A stretch of DNA of 40,220 nt from Aphanomyces cochlioides (Eukaryota > Oomycota > Saprolegniomycetes > Saprolegniales > Verrucalvaceae), in the NCBI GenBank assembly GCA_019828595.1, contig JAHQRK010000074.1, positions 1 through 40,220 of the forward strand, read 5' to 3'. The stretch's first letter is position 1; each line of letters begins with the position of its first letter. A program made the translations under genes and the position numbers. The notes beneath the pieces were generated by a model. It saw only the letters and a program-made list of their open reading frames with translations, was not told where the DNA came from and did not search any database. Below are positions 13,270-27,515 of this stretch, piece by piece.

Positions 13270-16200
13270 TTGGTCGTCCACCACACGAGCATGACACCTT
13301 TCAAACATGCCAGACGTGGCGAGTGGGTATCTCGATGGGGTCGAGATGTGCATGTGGCACGTGGGTACCAAAAGTGGAGAAAAAGTGGCATCGAGATGCA
13401 TTTTGTGGGGTATGCTTGGGACTCTCGCGTGTTGATTTCGGACCAAGTTGATGCTTGGTCGTCCACCACACGAGCATGACACCTTTCAAACATGCCAGAC
13501 GTGGCGAGTGGGTATCTCGATGGGGTCGAGATGTGCATGTGGCACGTGGGTACCAAAAGTGGAGAAAAAGTGGCATCGAGATGCATTTTGTGGGGTATGC
13601 TTGGGACTCTCGCGTGTTGATTTCGGACCAAGTTGATGCTTGGTCGTCCACCACACGAGCATGACACCTTTCAAACATGCCAGACGTGGCGAGTGGGTAT
13701 CTCGATGGGGTCGAGATGTGCATGTGGCACGTGGGTACCAAAAGTGGAGAAAAAGTGGCATCGAGATGCATTTTGTGGGGTATGCTTGGGACTCTCGCGT
13801 GTTGATTTCGGACCAAGTTGATGCTTGGTCGTCCACCACACGAGCATGACACCTTTCAAACATGCCAGACGTGGCGAGTGGGTATCTCGATGGGGTCGAG
13901 ATGTGCATGTGGCACGTGGGTACCAAAAGTGGAGAAAAAGTGGCATCGAGATGCATTTTGTGGGGTATGCTTGGGACTCTCGCGTGTTGATTTCGGACCA
14001 AGTTGATGCTTGGTCGTCCACCACACGAGCATGACACCTTTCAAACATGCCAGACGTGGCGAGTGGGTATCTCGATGGGGTCGAGATGTGCATGTGGCAC
14101 GTGGGTACCAAAAGTGGAGAAAAAGTGGCATCGAGATGCATTTTGTGGGGTATGCTTGGGACTCTCGCGTGTTGATTTCGGACCAAGTTGATGCTTGGTC
14201 GTCCACCACACGAGCATGACACCTTTCAAACATGCCAGACGTGGCGAGTGGGTATCTCGATGGGGTCGAGATGTGCATGTGGCACGTGGGTACCAAAAGT
14301 GGAGAAAAAGTGGCATCGAGATGCATTTTGTGGGGTATGCTTGGGACTCTCGCGTGTTGATTTCGGACCAAGTTGATGCTTGGTCGTCCACCACACGAGC
14401 ATGACACCTTTCAAACATGCCAGACGTGGCGAGTGGGTATCTCGATGGGGTCGAGATGTGCATGTGGCACGTGGGTACCAAAAGTGGAGAAAAAGTGGCA
14501 TCGAGATGCATTTTGTGGGGTATGCTTGGGACTCTCGCGTGTTGATTTCGGACCAAGTTGATGCTTGGTCGTCCACCACACGAGCATGACACCTTTCAAA
14601 CATGCCAGACGTGGCGAGTGGGTATCTCGATGGGGTCGAGATGTGCATGTGGCACGTGGGTACCAAAAGTGGAGAAAAAGTGGCATCGAGATGCATTTTG
14701 TGGGGTATGCTTGGGACTCTCGCGTGTTGATTTCGGACCAAGTTGATGCTTGGTCGTCCACCACACGAGCATGACACCTTTCAAACATGCCAGACGTGGC
14801 GAGTGGGTATCTCGATGGGGTCGAGATGTGCATGTGGCACGTGGGTACCAAAAGTGGAGAAAAAGTGGCATCGAGATGCATTTTGTGGGGTATGCTTGGG
14901 ACTCTCGCGTGTTGATTTCGGACCAAGTTGATGCTTGGTCGTCCACCACACGAGCATGACACCTTTCAAACATGCCAGACGTGGCGAGTGGGTATCTCGA
15001 TGGGGTCGAGATGTGCATGTGGCACGTGGGTACCAAAAGTGGAGAAAAAGTGGCATCGAGATGCATTTTGTGGGGTATGCTTGGGACTCTCGCGTGTTGA
15101 TTTCGGACCAAGTTGATGCTTGGTCGTCCACCACACGAGCATGACACCTTTCAAACATGCCAGACGTGGCGAGTGGGTATCTCGATGGGGTCGAGATGTG
15201 CATGTGGCACGTGGGTACCAAAAGTGGAGAAAAAGTGGCATCGAGATGCATTTTGTGGGGTATGCTTGGGACTCTCGCGTGTTGATTTCGGACCAAGTTG
15301 ATGCTTGGTCGTCCACCACACGAGCATGACACCTTTCAAACATGCCAGACGTGGCGAGTGGGTATCTCGATGGGGTCGAGATGTGCATGTGGCACGTGGG
15401 TACCAAAAGTGGAGAAAAAGTGGCATCGAGATGCATTTTGTGGGGTATGCTTGGGACTCTCGCGTGTTGATTTCGGACCAAGTTGATGCTTGGTCGTCCA
15501 CCACACGAGCATGACACCTTTCAAACATGCCAGACGTGGCGAGTGGGTATCTCGATGGGGTCGAGATGTGCATGTGGCACGTGGGTACCAAAAGTGGAGA
15601 AAAAGTGGCATCGAGATGCATTTTGTGGGGTATGCTTGGGACTCTCGCGTGTTGATTTCGGACCAAGTTGATGCTTGGTCGTCCACCACACGAGCATGAC
15701 ACCTTTCAAACATGCCAGACGTGGCGAGTGGGTATCTCGATGGGGTCGAGATGTGCATGTGGCACGTGGGTACCAAAAGTGGAGAAAAAGTGGCATCGAG
15801 ATGCATTTTGTGGGGTATGCTTGGGACTCTCGCGTGTTGATTTCGGACCAAGTTGATGCTTGGTCGTCCACCACACGAGCATGACACCTTTCAAACATGC
15901 CAGACGTGGCGAGTGGGTATCTCGATGGGGTCGAGATGTGCATGTGGCACGTGGGTACCAAAAGTGGAGAAAAAGTGGCATCGAGATGCATTTTGTGGGG
16001 TATGCTTGGGACTCTCGCGTGTTGATTTCGGACCAAGTTGATGCTTGGTCGTCCACCACACGAGCATGACACCTTTCAAACATGCCAGACGTGGCGAGTG
16101 GGTATCTCGATGGGGTCGAGATGTGCATGTGGCACGTGGGTACCAAAAGTGGAGAAAAAGTGGCATCGAGATGCATTTTGTGGGGTATGCTTGGGACTCT

Positions 16201-19200
16201 CGCGTGTTGATTTCGGACCAAGTTGATGCTTGGTCGTCCACCACACGAGCATGACACCTTTCAAACATGCCAGACGTGGCGAGTGGGTATCTCGATGGGG
16301 TCGAGATGTGCATGTGGCACGTGGGTACCAAAAGTGGAGAAAAAGTGGCATCGAGATGCATTTTGTGGGGTATGCTTGGGACTCTCGCGTGTTGATTTCG
16401 GACCAAGTTGATGCTTGGTCGTCCACCACACGAGCATGACACCTTTCAAACATGCCAGACGTGGCGAGTGGGTATCTCGATGGGGTCGAGATGTGCATGT
16501 GGCACGTGGGTACCAAAAGTGGAGAAAAAGTGGCATCGAGATGCATTTTGTGGGGTATGCTTGGGACTCTCGCGTGTTGATTTCGGACCAAGTTGATGCT
16601 TGGTCGTCCACCACACGAGCATGACACCTTTCAAACATGCCAGACGTGGCGAGTGGGTATCTCGATGGGGTCGAGATGTGCATGTGGCACGTGGGTACCA
16701 AAAGTGGAGAAAAAGTGGCATCGAGATGCATTTTGTGGGGTATGCTTGGGACTCTCGCGTGTTGATTTCGGACCAAGTTGATGCTTGGTCGTCCACCACA
16801 CGAGCATGACACCTTTCAAACATGCCAGACGTGGCGAGTGGGTATCTCGATGGGGTCGAGATGTGCATGTGGCACGTGGGTACCAAAAGTGGAGAAAAAG
16901 TGGCATCGAGATGCATTTTGTGGGGTATGCTTGGGACTCTCGCGTGTTGATTTCGGACCAAGTTGATGCTTGGTCGTCCACCACACGAGCATGACACCTT
17001 TCAAACATGCCAGACGTGGCGAGTGGGTATCTCGATGGGGTCGAGATGTGCATGTGGCACGTGGGTACCAAAAGTGGAGAAAAAGTGGCATCGAGATGCA
17101 TTTTGTGGGGTATGCTTGGGACTCTCGCGTGTTGATTTCGGACCAAGTTGATGCTTGGTCGTCCACCACACGAGCATGACACCTTTCAAACATGCCAGAC
17201 GTGGCGAGTGGGTATCTCGATGGGGTCGAGATGTGCATGTGGCACGTGGGTACCAAAAGTGGAGAAAAAGTGGCATCGAGATGCATTTTGTGGGGTATGC
17301 TTGGGACTCTCGCGTGTTGATTTCGGACCAAGTTGATGCTTGGTCGTCCACCACACGAGCATGACACCTTTCAAACATGCCAGACGTGGCGAGTGGGTAT
17401 CTCGATGGGGTCGAGATGTGCATGTGGCACGTGGGTACCAAAAGTGGAGAAAAAGTGGCATCGAGATGCATTTTGTGGGGTATGCTTGGGACTCTCGCGT
17501 GTTGATTTCGGACCAAGTTGATGCTTGGTCGTCCACCACACGAGCATGACACCTTTCAAACATGCCAGACGTGGCGAGTGGGTATCTCGATGGGGTCGAG
17601 ATGTGCATGTGGCACGTGGGTACCAAAAGTGGAGAAAAAGTGGCATCGAGATGCATTTTGTGGGGTATGCTTGGGACTCTCGCGTGTTGATTTCGGACCA
17701 AGTTGATGCTTGGTCGTCCACCACACGAGCATGACACCTTTCAAACATGCCAGACGTGGCGAGTGGGTATCTCGATGGGGTCGAGATGTGCATGTGGCAC
17801 GTGGGTACCAAAAGTGGAGAAAAAGTGGCATCGAGATGCATTTTGTGGGGTATGCTTGGGACTCTCGCGTGTTGATTTCGGACCAAGTTGATGCTTGGTC
17901 GTCCACCACACGAGCATGACACCTTTCAAACATGCCAGACGTGGCGAGTGGGTATCTCGATGGGGTCGAGATGTGCATGTGGCACGTGGGTACCAAAAGT
18001 GGAGAAAAAGTGGCATCGAGATGCATTTTGTGGGGTATGCTTGGGACTCTCGCGTGTTGATTTCGGACCAAGTTGATGCTTGGTCGTCCACCACACGAGC
18101 ATGACACCTTTCAAACATGCCAGACGTGGCGAGTGGGTATCTCGATGGGGTCGAGATGTGCATGTGGCACGTGGGTACCAAAAGTGGAGAAAAAGTGGCA
18201 TCGAGATGCATTTTGTGGGGTATGCTTGGGACTCTCGCGTGTTGATTTCGGACCAAGTTGATGCTTGGTCGTCCACCACACGAGCATGACACCTTTCAAA
18301 CATGCCAGACGTGGCGAGTGGGTATCTCGATGGGGTCGAGATGTGCATGTGGCACGTGGGTACCAAAAGTGGAGAAAAAGTGGCATCGAGATGCATTTTG
18401 TGGGGTATGCTTGGGACTCTCGCGTGTTGATTTCGGACCAAGTTGATGCTTGGTCGTCCACCACACGAGCATGACACCTTTCAAACATGCCAGACGTGGC
18501 GAGTGGGTATCTCGATGGGGTCGAGATGTGCATGTGGCACGTGGGTACCAAAAGTGGAGAAAAAGTGGCATCGAGATGCATTTTGTGGGGTATGCTTGGG
18601 ACTCTCGCGTGTTGATTTCGGACCAAGTTGATGCTTGGTCGTCCACCACACGAGCATGACACCTTTCAAACATGCCAGACGTGGCGAGTGGGTATCTCGA
18701 TGGGGTCGAGATGTGCATGTGGCACGTGGGTACCAAAAGTGGAGAAAAAGTGGCATCGAGATGCATTTTGTGGGGTATGCTTGGGACTCTCGCGTGTTGA
18801 TTTCGGACCAAGTTGATGCTTGGTCGTCCACCACACGAGCATGACACCTTTCAAACATGCCAGACGTGGCGAGTGGGTATCTCGATGGGGTCGAGATGTG
18901 CATGTGGCACGTGGGTACCAAAAGTGGAGAAAAAGTGGCATCGAGATGCATTTTGTGGGGTATGCTTGGGACTCTCGCGTGTTGATTTCGGACCAAGTTG
19001 ATGCTTGGTCGTCCACCACACGAGCATGACACCTTTCAAACATGCCAGACGTGGCGAGTGGGTATCTCGATGGGGTCGAGATGTGCATGTGGCACGTGGG
19101 TACCAAAAGTGGAGAAAAAGTGGCATCGAGATGCATTTTGTGGGGTATGCTTGGGACTCTCGCGTGTTGATTTCGGACCAAGTTGATGCTTGGTCGTCCA

Positions 19201-22200
19201 CCACACGAGCATGACACCTTTCAAACATGCCAGACGTGGCGAGTGGGTATCTCGATGGGGTCGAGATGTGCATGTGGCACGTGGGTACCAAAAGTGGAGA
19301 AAAAGTGGCATCGAGATGCATTTTGTGGGGTATGCTTGGGACTCTCGCGTGTTGATTTCGGACCAAGTTGATGCTTGGTCGTCCACCACACGAGCATGAC
19401 ACCTTTCAAACATGCCAGACGTGGCGAGTGGGTATCTCGATGGGGTCGAGATGTGCATGTGGCACGTGGGTACCAAAAGTGGAGAAAAAGTGGCATCGAG
19501 ATGCATTTTGTGGGGTATGCTTGGGACTCTCGCGTGTTGATTTCGGACCAAGTTGATGCTTGGTCGTCCACCACACGAGCATGACACCTTTCAAACATGC
19601 CAGACGTGGCGAGTGGGTATCTCGATGGGGTCGAGATGTGCATGTGGCACGTGGGTACCAAAAGTGGAGAAAAAGTGGCATCGAGATGCATTTTGTGGGG
19701 TATGCTTGGGACTCTCGCGTGTTGATTTCGGACCAAGTTGATGCTTGGTCGTCCACCACACGAGCATGACACCTTTCAAACATGCCAGACGTGGCGAGTG
19801 GGTATCTCGATGGGGTCGAGATGTGCATGTGGCACGTGGGTACCAAAAGTGGAGAAAAAGTGGCATCGAGATGCATTTTGTGGGGTATGCTTGGGACTCT
19901 CGCGTGTTGATTTCGGACCAAGTTGATGCTTGGTCGTCCACCACACGAGCATGACACCTTTCAAACATGCCAGACGTGGCGAGTGGGTATCTCGATGGGG
20001 TCGAGATGTGCATGTGGCACGTGGGTACCAAAAGTGGAGAAAAAGTGGCATCGAGATGCATTTTGTGGGGTATGCTTGGGACTCTCGCGTGTTGATTTCG
20101 GACCAAGTTGATGCTTGGTCGTCCACCACACGAGCATGACACCTTTCAAACATGCCAGACGTGGCGAGTGGGTATCTCGATGGGGTCGAGATGTGCATGT
20201 GGCACGTGGGTACCAAAAGTGGAGAAAAAGTGGCATCGAGATGCATTTTGTGGGGTATGCTTGGGACTCTCGCGTGTTGATTTCGGACCAAGTTGATGCT
20301 TGGTCGTCCACCACACGAGCATGACACCTTTCAAACATGCCAGACGTGGCGAGTGGGTATCTCGATGGGGTCGAGATGTGCATGTGGCACGTGGGTACCA
20401 AAAGTGGAGAAAAAGTGGCATCGAGATGCATTTTGTGGGGTATGCTTGGGACTCTCGCGTGTTGATTTCGGACCAAGTTGATGCTTGGTCGTCCACCACA
20501 CGAGCATGACACCTTTCAAACATGCCAGACGTGGCGAGTGGGTATCTCGATGGGGTCGAGATGTGCATGTGGCACGTGGGTACCAAAAGTGGAGAAAAAG
20601 TGGCATCGAGATGCATTTTGTGGGGTATGCTTGGGACTCTCGCGTGTTGATTTCGGACCAAGTTGATGCTTGGTCGTCCACCACACGAGCATGACACCTT
20701 TCAAACATGCCAGACGTGGCGAGTGGGTATCTCGATGGGGTCGAGATGTGCATGTGGCACGTGGGTACCAAAAGTGGAGAAAAAGTGGCATCGAGATGCA
20801 TTTTGTGGGGTATGCTTGGGACTCTCGCGTGTTGATTTCGGACCAAGTTGATGCTTGGTCGTCCACCACACGAGCATGACACCTTTCAAACATGCCAGAC
20901 GTGGCGAGTGGGTATCTCGATGGGGTCGAGATGTGCATGTGGCACGTGGGTACCAAAAGTGGAGAAAAAGTGGCATCGAGATGCATTTTGTGGGGTATGC
21001 TTGGGACTCTCGCGTGTTGATTTCGGACCAAGTTGATGCTTGGTCGTCCACCACACGAGCATGACACCTTTCAAACATGCCAGACGTGGCGAGTGGGTAT
21101 CTCGATGGGGTCGAGATGTGCATGTGGCACGTGGGTACCAAAAGTGGAGAAAAAGTGGCATCGAGATGCATTTTGTGGGGTATGCTTGGGACTCTCGCGT
21201 GTTGATTTCGGACCAAGTTGATGCTTGGTCGTCCACCACACGAGCATGACACCTTTCAAACATGCCAGACGTGGCGAGTGGGTATCTCGATGGGGTCGAG
21301 ATGTGCATGTGGCACGTGGGTACCAAAAGTGGAGAAAAAGTGGCATCGAGATGCATTTTGTGGGGTATGCTTGGGACTCTCGCGTGTTGATTTCGGACCA
21401 AGTTGATGCTTGGTCGTCCACCACACGAGCATGACACCTTTCAAACATGCCAGACGTGGCGAGTGGGTATCTCGATGGGGTCGAGATGTGCATGTGGCAC
21501 GTGGGTACCAAAAGTGGAGAAAAAGTGGCATCGAGATGCATTTTGTGGGGTATGCTTGGGACTCTCGCGTGTTGATTTCGGACCAAGTTGATGCTTGGTC
21601 GTCCACCACACGAGCATGACACCTTTCAAACATGCCAGACGTGGCGAGTGGGTATCTCGATGGGGTCGAGATGTGCATGTGGCACGTGGGTACCAAAAGT
21701 GGAGAAAAAGTGGCATCGAGATGCATTTTGTGGGGTATGCTTGGGACTCTCGCGTGTTGATTTCGGACCAAGTTGATGCTTGGTCGTCCACCACACGAGC
21801 ATGACACCTTTCAAACATGCCAGACGTGGCGAGTGGGTATCTCGATGGGGTCGAGATGTGCATGTGGCACGTGGGTACCAAAAGTGGAGAAAAAGTGGCA
21901 TCGAGATGCATTTTGTGGGGTATGCTTGGGACTCTCGCGTGTTGATTTCGGACCAAGTTGATGCTTGGTCGTCCACCACACGAGCATGACACCTTTCAAA
22001 CATGCCAGACGTGGCGAGTGGGTATCTCGATGGGGTCGAGATGTGCATGTGGCACGTGGGTACCAAAAGTGGAGAAAAAGTGGCATCGAGATGCATTTTG
22101 TGGGGTATGCTTGGGACTCTCGCGTGTTGATTTCGGACCAAGTTGATGCTTGGTCGTCCACCACACGAGCATGACACCTTTCAAACATGCCAGACGTGGC

Positions 22201-25200
22201 GAGTGGGTATCTCGATGGGGTCGAGATGTGCATGTGGCACGTGGGTACCAAAAGTGGAGAAAAAGTGGCATCGAGATGCATTTTGTGGGGTATGCTTGGG
22301 ACTCTCGCGTGTTGATTTCGGACCAAGTTGATGCTTGGTCGTCCACCACACGAGCATGACACCTTTCAAACATGCCAGACGTGGCGAGTGGGTATCTCGA
22401 TGGGGTCGAGATGTGCATGTGGCACGTGGGTACCAAAAGTGGAGAAAAAGTGGCATCGAGATGCATTTTGTGGGGTATGCTTGGGACTCTCGCGTGTTGA
22501 TTTCGGACCAAGTTGATGCTTGGTCGTCCACCACACGAGCATGACACCTTTCAAACATGCCAGACGTGGCGAGTGGGTATCTCGATGGGGTCGAGATGTG
22601 CATGTGGCACGTGGGTACCAAAAGTGGAGAAAAAGTGGCATCGAGATGCATTTTGTGGGGTATGCTTGGGACTCTCGCGTGTTGATTTCGGACCAAGTTG
22701 ATGCTTGGTCGTCCACCACACGAGCATGACACCTTTCAAACATGCCAGACGTGGCGAGTGGGTATCTCGATGGGGTCGAGATGTGCATGTGGCACGTGGG
22801 TACCAAAAGTGGAGAAAAAGTGGCATCGAGATGCATTTTGTGGGGTATGCTTGGGACTCTCGCGTGTTGATTTCGGACCAAGTTGATGCTTGGTCGTCCA
22901 CCACACGAGCATGACACCTTTCAAACATGCCAGACGTGGCGAGTGGGTATCTCGATGGGGTCGAGATGTGCATGTGGCACGTGGGTACCAAAAGTGGAGA
23001 AAAAGTGGCATCGAGATGCATTTTGTGGGGTATGCTTGGGACTCTCGCGTGTTGATTTCGGACCAAGTTGATGCTTGGTCGTCCACCACACGAGCATGAC
23101 ACCTTTCAAACATGCCAGACGTGGCGAGTGGGTATCTCGATGGGGTCGAGATGTGCATGTGGCACGTGGGTACCAAAAGTGGAGAAAAAGTGGCATCGAG
23201 ATGCATTTTGTGGGGTATGCTTGGGACTCTCGCGTGTTGATTTCGGACCAAGTTGATGCTTGGTCGTCCACCACACGAGCATGACACCTTTCAAACATGC
23301 CAGACGTGGCGAGTGGGTATCTCGATGGGGTCGAGATGTGCATGTGGCACGTGGGTACCAAAAGTGGAGAAAAAGTGGCATCGAGATGCATTTTGTGGGG
23401 TATGCTTGGGACTCTCGCGTGTTGATTTCGGACCAAGTTGATGCTTGGTCGTCCACCACACGAGCATGACACCTTTCAAACATGCCAGACGTGGCGAGTG
23501 GGTATCTCGATGGGGTCGAGATGTGCATGTGGCACGTGGGTACCAAAAGTGGAGAAAAAGTGGCATCGAGATGCATTTTGTGGGGTATGCTTGGGACTCT
23601 CGCGTGTTGATTTCGGACCAAGTTGATGCTTGGTCGTCCACCACACGAGCATGACACCTTTCAAACATGCCAGACGTGGCGAGTGGGTATCTCGATGGGG
23701 TCGAGATGTGCATGTGGCACGTGGGTACCAAAAGTGGAGAAAAAGTGGCATCGAGATGCATTTTGTGGGGTATGCTTGGGACTCTCGCGTGTTGATTTCG
23801 GACCAAGTTGATGCTTGGTCGTCCACCACACGAGCATGACACCTTTCAAACATGCCAGACGTGGCGAGTGGGTATCTCGATGGGGTCGAGATGTGCATGT
23901 GGCACGTGGGTACCAAAAGTGGAGAAAAAGTGGCATCGAGATGCATTTTGTGGGGTATGCTTGGGACTCTCGCGTGTTGATTTCGGACCAAGTTGATGCT
24001 TGGTCGTCCACCACACGAGCATGACACCTTTCAAACATGCCAGACGTGGCGAGTGGGTATCTCGATGGGGTCGAGATGTGCATGTGGCACGTGGGTACCA
24101 AAAGTGGAGAAAAAGTGGCATCGAGATGCATTTTGTGGGGTATGCTTGGGACTCTCGCGTGTTGATTTCGGACCAAGTTGATGCTTGGTCGTCCACCACA
24201 CGAGCATGACACCTTTCAAACATGCCAGACGTGGCGAGTGGGTATCTCGATGGGGTCGAGATGTGCATGTGGCACGTGGGTACCAAAAGTGGAGAAAAAG
24301 TGGCATCGAGATGCATTTTGTGGGGTATGCTTGGGACTCTCGCGTGTTGATTTCGGACCAAGTTGATGCTTGGTCGTCCACCACACGAGCATGACACCTT
24401 TCAAACATGCCAGACGTGGCGAGTGGGTATCTCGATGGGGTCGAGATGTGCATGTGGCACGTGGGTACCAAAAGTGGAGAAAAAGTGGCATCGAGATGCA
24501 TTTTGTGGGGTATGCTTGGGACTCTCGCGTGTTGATTTCGGACCAAGTTGATGCTTGGTCGTCCACCACACGAGCATGACACCTTTCAAACATGCCAGAC
24601 GTGGCGAGTGGGTATCTCGATGGGGTCGAGATGTGCATGTGGCACGTGGGTACCAAAAGTGGAGAAAAAGTGGCATCGAGATGCATTTTGTGGGGTATGC
24701 TTGGGACTCTCGCGTGTTGATTTCGGACCAAGTTGATGCTTGGTCGTCCACCACACGAGCATGACACCTTTCAAACATGCCAGACGTGGCGAGTGGGTAT
24801 CTCGATGGGGTCGAGATGTGCATGTGGCACGTGGGTACCAAAAGTGGAGAAAAAGTGGCATCGAGATGCATTTTGTGGGGTATGCTTGGGACTCTCGCGT
24901 GTTGATTTCGGACCAAGTTGATGCTTGGTCGTCCACCACACGAGCATGACACCTTTCAAACATGCCAGACGTGGCGAGTGGGTATCTCGATGGGGTCGAG
25001 ATGTGCATGTGGCACGTGGGTACCAAAAGTGGAGAAAAAGTGGCATCGAGATGCATTTTGTGGGGTATGCTTGGGACTCTCGCGTGTTGATTTCGGACCA
25101 AGTTGATGCTTGGTCGTCCACCACACGAGCATGACACCTTTCAAACATGCCAGACGTGGCGAGTGGGTATCTCGATGGGGTCGAGATGTGCATGTGGCAC

Positions 25201-27329
25201 GTGGGTACCAAAAGTGGAGAAAAAGTGGCATCGAGATGCATTTTGTGGGGTATGCTTGGGACTCTCGCGTGTTGATTTCGGACCAAGTTGATGCTTGGTC
25301 GTCCACCACACGAGCATGACACCTTTCAAACATGCCAGACGTGGCGAGTGGGTATCTCGATGGGGTCGAGATGTGCATGTGGCACGTGGGTACCAAAAGT
25401 GGAGAAAAAGTGGCATCGAGATGCATTTTGTGGGGTATGCTTGGGACTCTCGCGTGTTGATTTCGGACCAAGTTGATGCTTGGTCGTCCACCACACGAGC
25501 ATGACACCTTTCAAACATGCCAGACGTGGCGAGTGGGTATCTCGATGGGGTCGAGATGTGCATGTGGCACGTGGGTACCAAAAGTGGAGAAAAAGTGGCA
25601 TCGAGATGCATTTTGTGGGGTATGCTTGGGACTCTCGCGTGTTGATTTCGGACCAAGTTGATGCTTGGTCGTCCACCACACGAGCATGACACCTTTCAAA
25701 CATGCCAGACGTGGCGAGTGGGTATCTCGATGGGGTCGAGATGTGCATGTGGCACGTGGGTACCAAAAGTGGAGAAAAAGTGGCATCGAGATGCATTTTG
25801 TGGGGTATGCTTGGGACTCTCGCGTGTTGATTTCGGACCAAGTTGATGCTTGGTCGTCCACCACACGAGCATGACACCTTTCAAACATGCCAGACGTGGC
25901 GAGTGGGTATCTCGATGGGGTCGAGATGTGCATGTGGCACGTGGGTACCAAAAGTGGAGAAAAAGTGGCATCGAGATGCATTTTGTGGGGTATGCTTGGG
26001 ACTCTCGCGTGTTGATTTCGGACCAAGTTGATGCTTGGTCGTCCACCACACGAGCATGACACCTTTCAAACATGCCAGACGTGGCGAGTGGGTATCTCGA
26101 TGGGGTCGAGATGTGCATGTGGCACGTGGGTACCAAAAGTGGAGAAAAAGTGGCATCGAGATGCATTTTGTGGGGTATGCTTGGGACTCTCGCGTGTTGA
26201 TTTCGGACCAAGTTGATGCTTGGTCGTCCACCACACGAGCATGACACCTTTCAAACATGCCAGACGTGGCGAGTGGGTATCTCGATGGGGTCGAGATGTG
26301 CATGTGGCACGTGGGTACCAAAAGTGGAGAAAAAGTGGCATCGAGATGCATTTTGTGGGGTATGCTTGGGACTCTCGCGTGTTGATTTCGGACCAAGTTG
26401 ATGCTTGGTCGTCCACCACACGAGCATGACACCTTTCAAACATGCCAGACGTGGCGAGTGGGTATCTCGATGGGGTCGAGATGTGCATGTGGCACGTGGG
26501 TACCAAAAGTGGAGAAAAAGTGGCATCGAGATGCATTTTGTGGGGTATGCTTGGGACTCTCGCGTGTTGATTTCGGACCAAGTTGATGCTTGGTCGTCCA
26601 CCACACGAGCATGACACCTTTCAAACATGCCAGACGTGGCGAGTGGGTATCTCGATGGGGTCGAGATGTGCATGTGGCACGTGGGTACCAAAAGTGGAGA
26701 AAAAGTGGCATCGAGATGCATTTTGTGGGGTATGCTTGGGACTCTCGCGTGTTGATTTCGGACCAAGTTGATGCTTGGTCGTCCACCACACGAGCATGAC
26801 ACCTTTCAAACATGCCAGACGTGGCGAGTGGGTATCTCGATGGGGTCGAGATGTGCATGTGGCACGTGGGTACCAAAAGTGGAGAAAAAGTGGCATCGAG
26901 ATGCATTTTGTGGGGTATGCTTGGGACTCTCGCGTGTTGATTTCGGACCAAGTTGATGCTTGGTCGTCCACCACACGAGCATGACACCTTTCAAACATGC
27001 CAGACGTGGCGAGTGGGTATCTCGATGGGGTCGAGATGTGCATGTGGCACGTGGGTACCAAAAGTGGAGAAAAAGTGGCATCGAGATGCATTTTGTGGGG
27101 TATGCTTGGGACTCTCGCGTGTTGATTTCGGACCAAGTTGATGCTTGGTCGTCCACCACACGAGCATGACACCTTTCAAACATGCCAGACGTGGCGAGTG
27201 GGTATCTCGATGGGGTCGAGATGTGCATGTGGCACGTGGGTACCAAAAGTGGAGAAAAAGTGGCATCGAGATGCATTTTGTGGGGTATGCTTGGGACTCT
27301 CGCGTGTTGATTTCGGACCAAGTTGATGC

Positions 27330-27515
27330 TTGGTCGTCCACCACACGAGCATGACACCTTTCAAACATGCCAGACGTGGCGAGTGGGTGTCTCGATGGGG
27401 TCGAGATGTGCATGTGGCACGTGGGTACCAAAAAGTGGAGAAAAAGTGGCATCGAGATGCATTTTGTGGGGTATGCTTGGGACTCTCGCGTGTTGATTTC
27501 GGACCAAGTTGATGC
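27330..27515 (+). repeat. 186-bp monomer with the same extra A plus one substitution
   Basis: The A-run is A5 at 27430-27434, as in the copy at 13084. In addition GTGGGTATC reads GTGGGTGTC (A to G at 27389). The two A5 copies lie 14,246 bp apart, that is 77 monomers plus one base. Confidence 0.85.
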
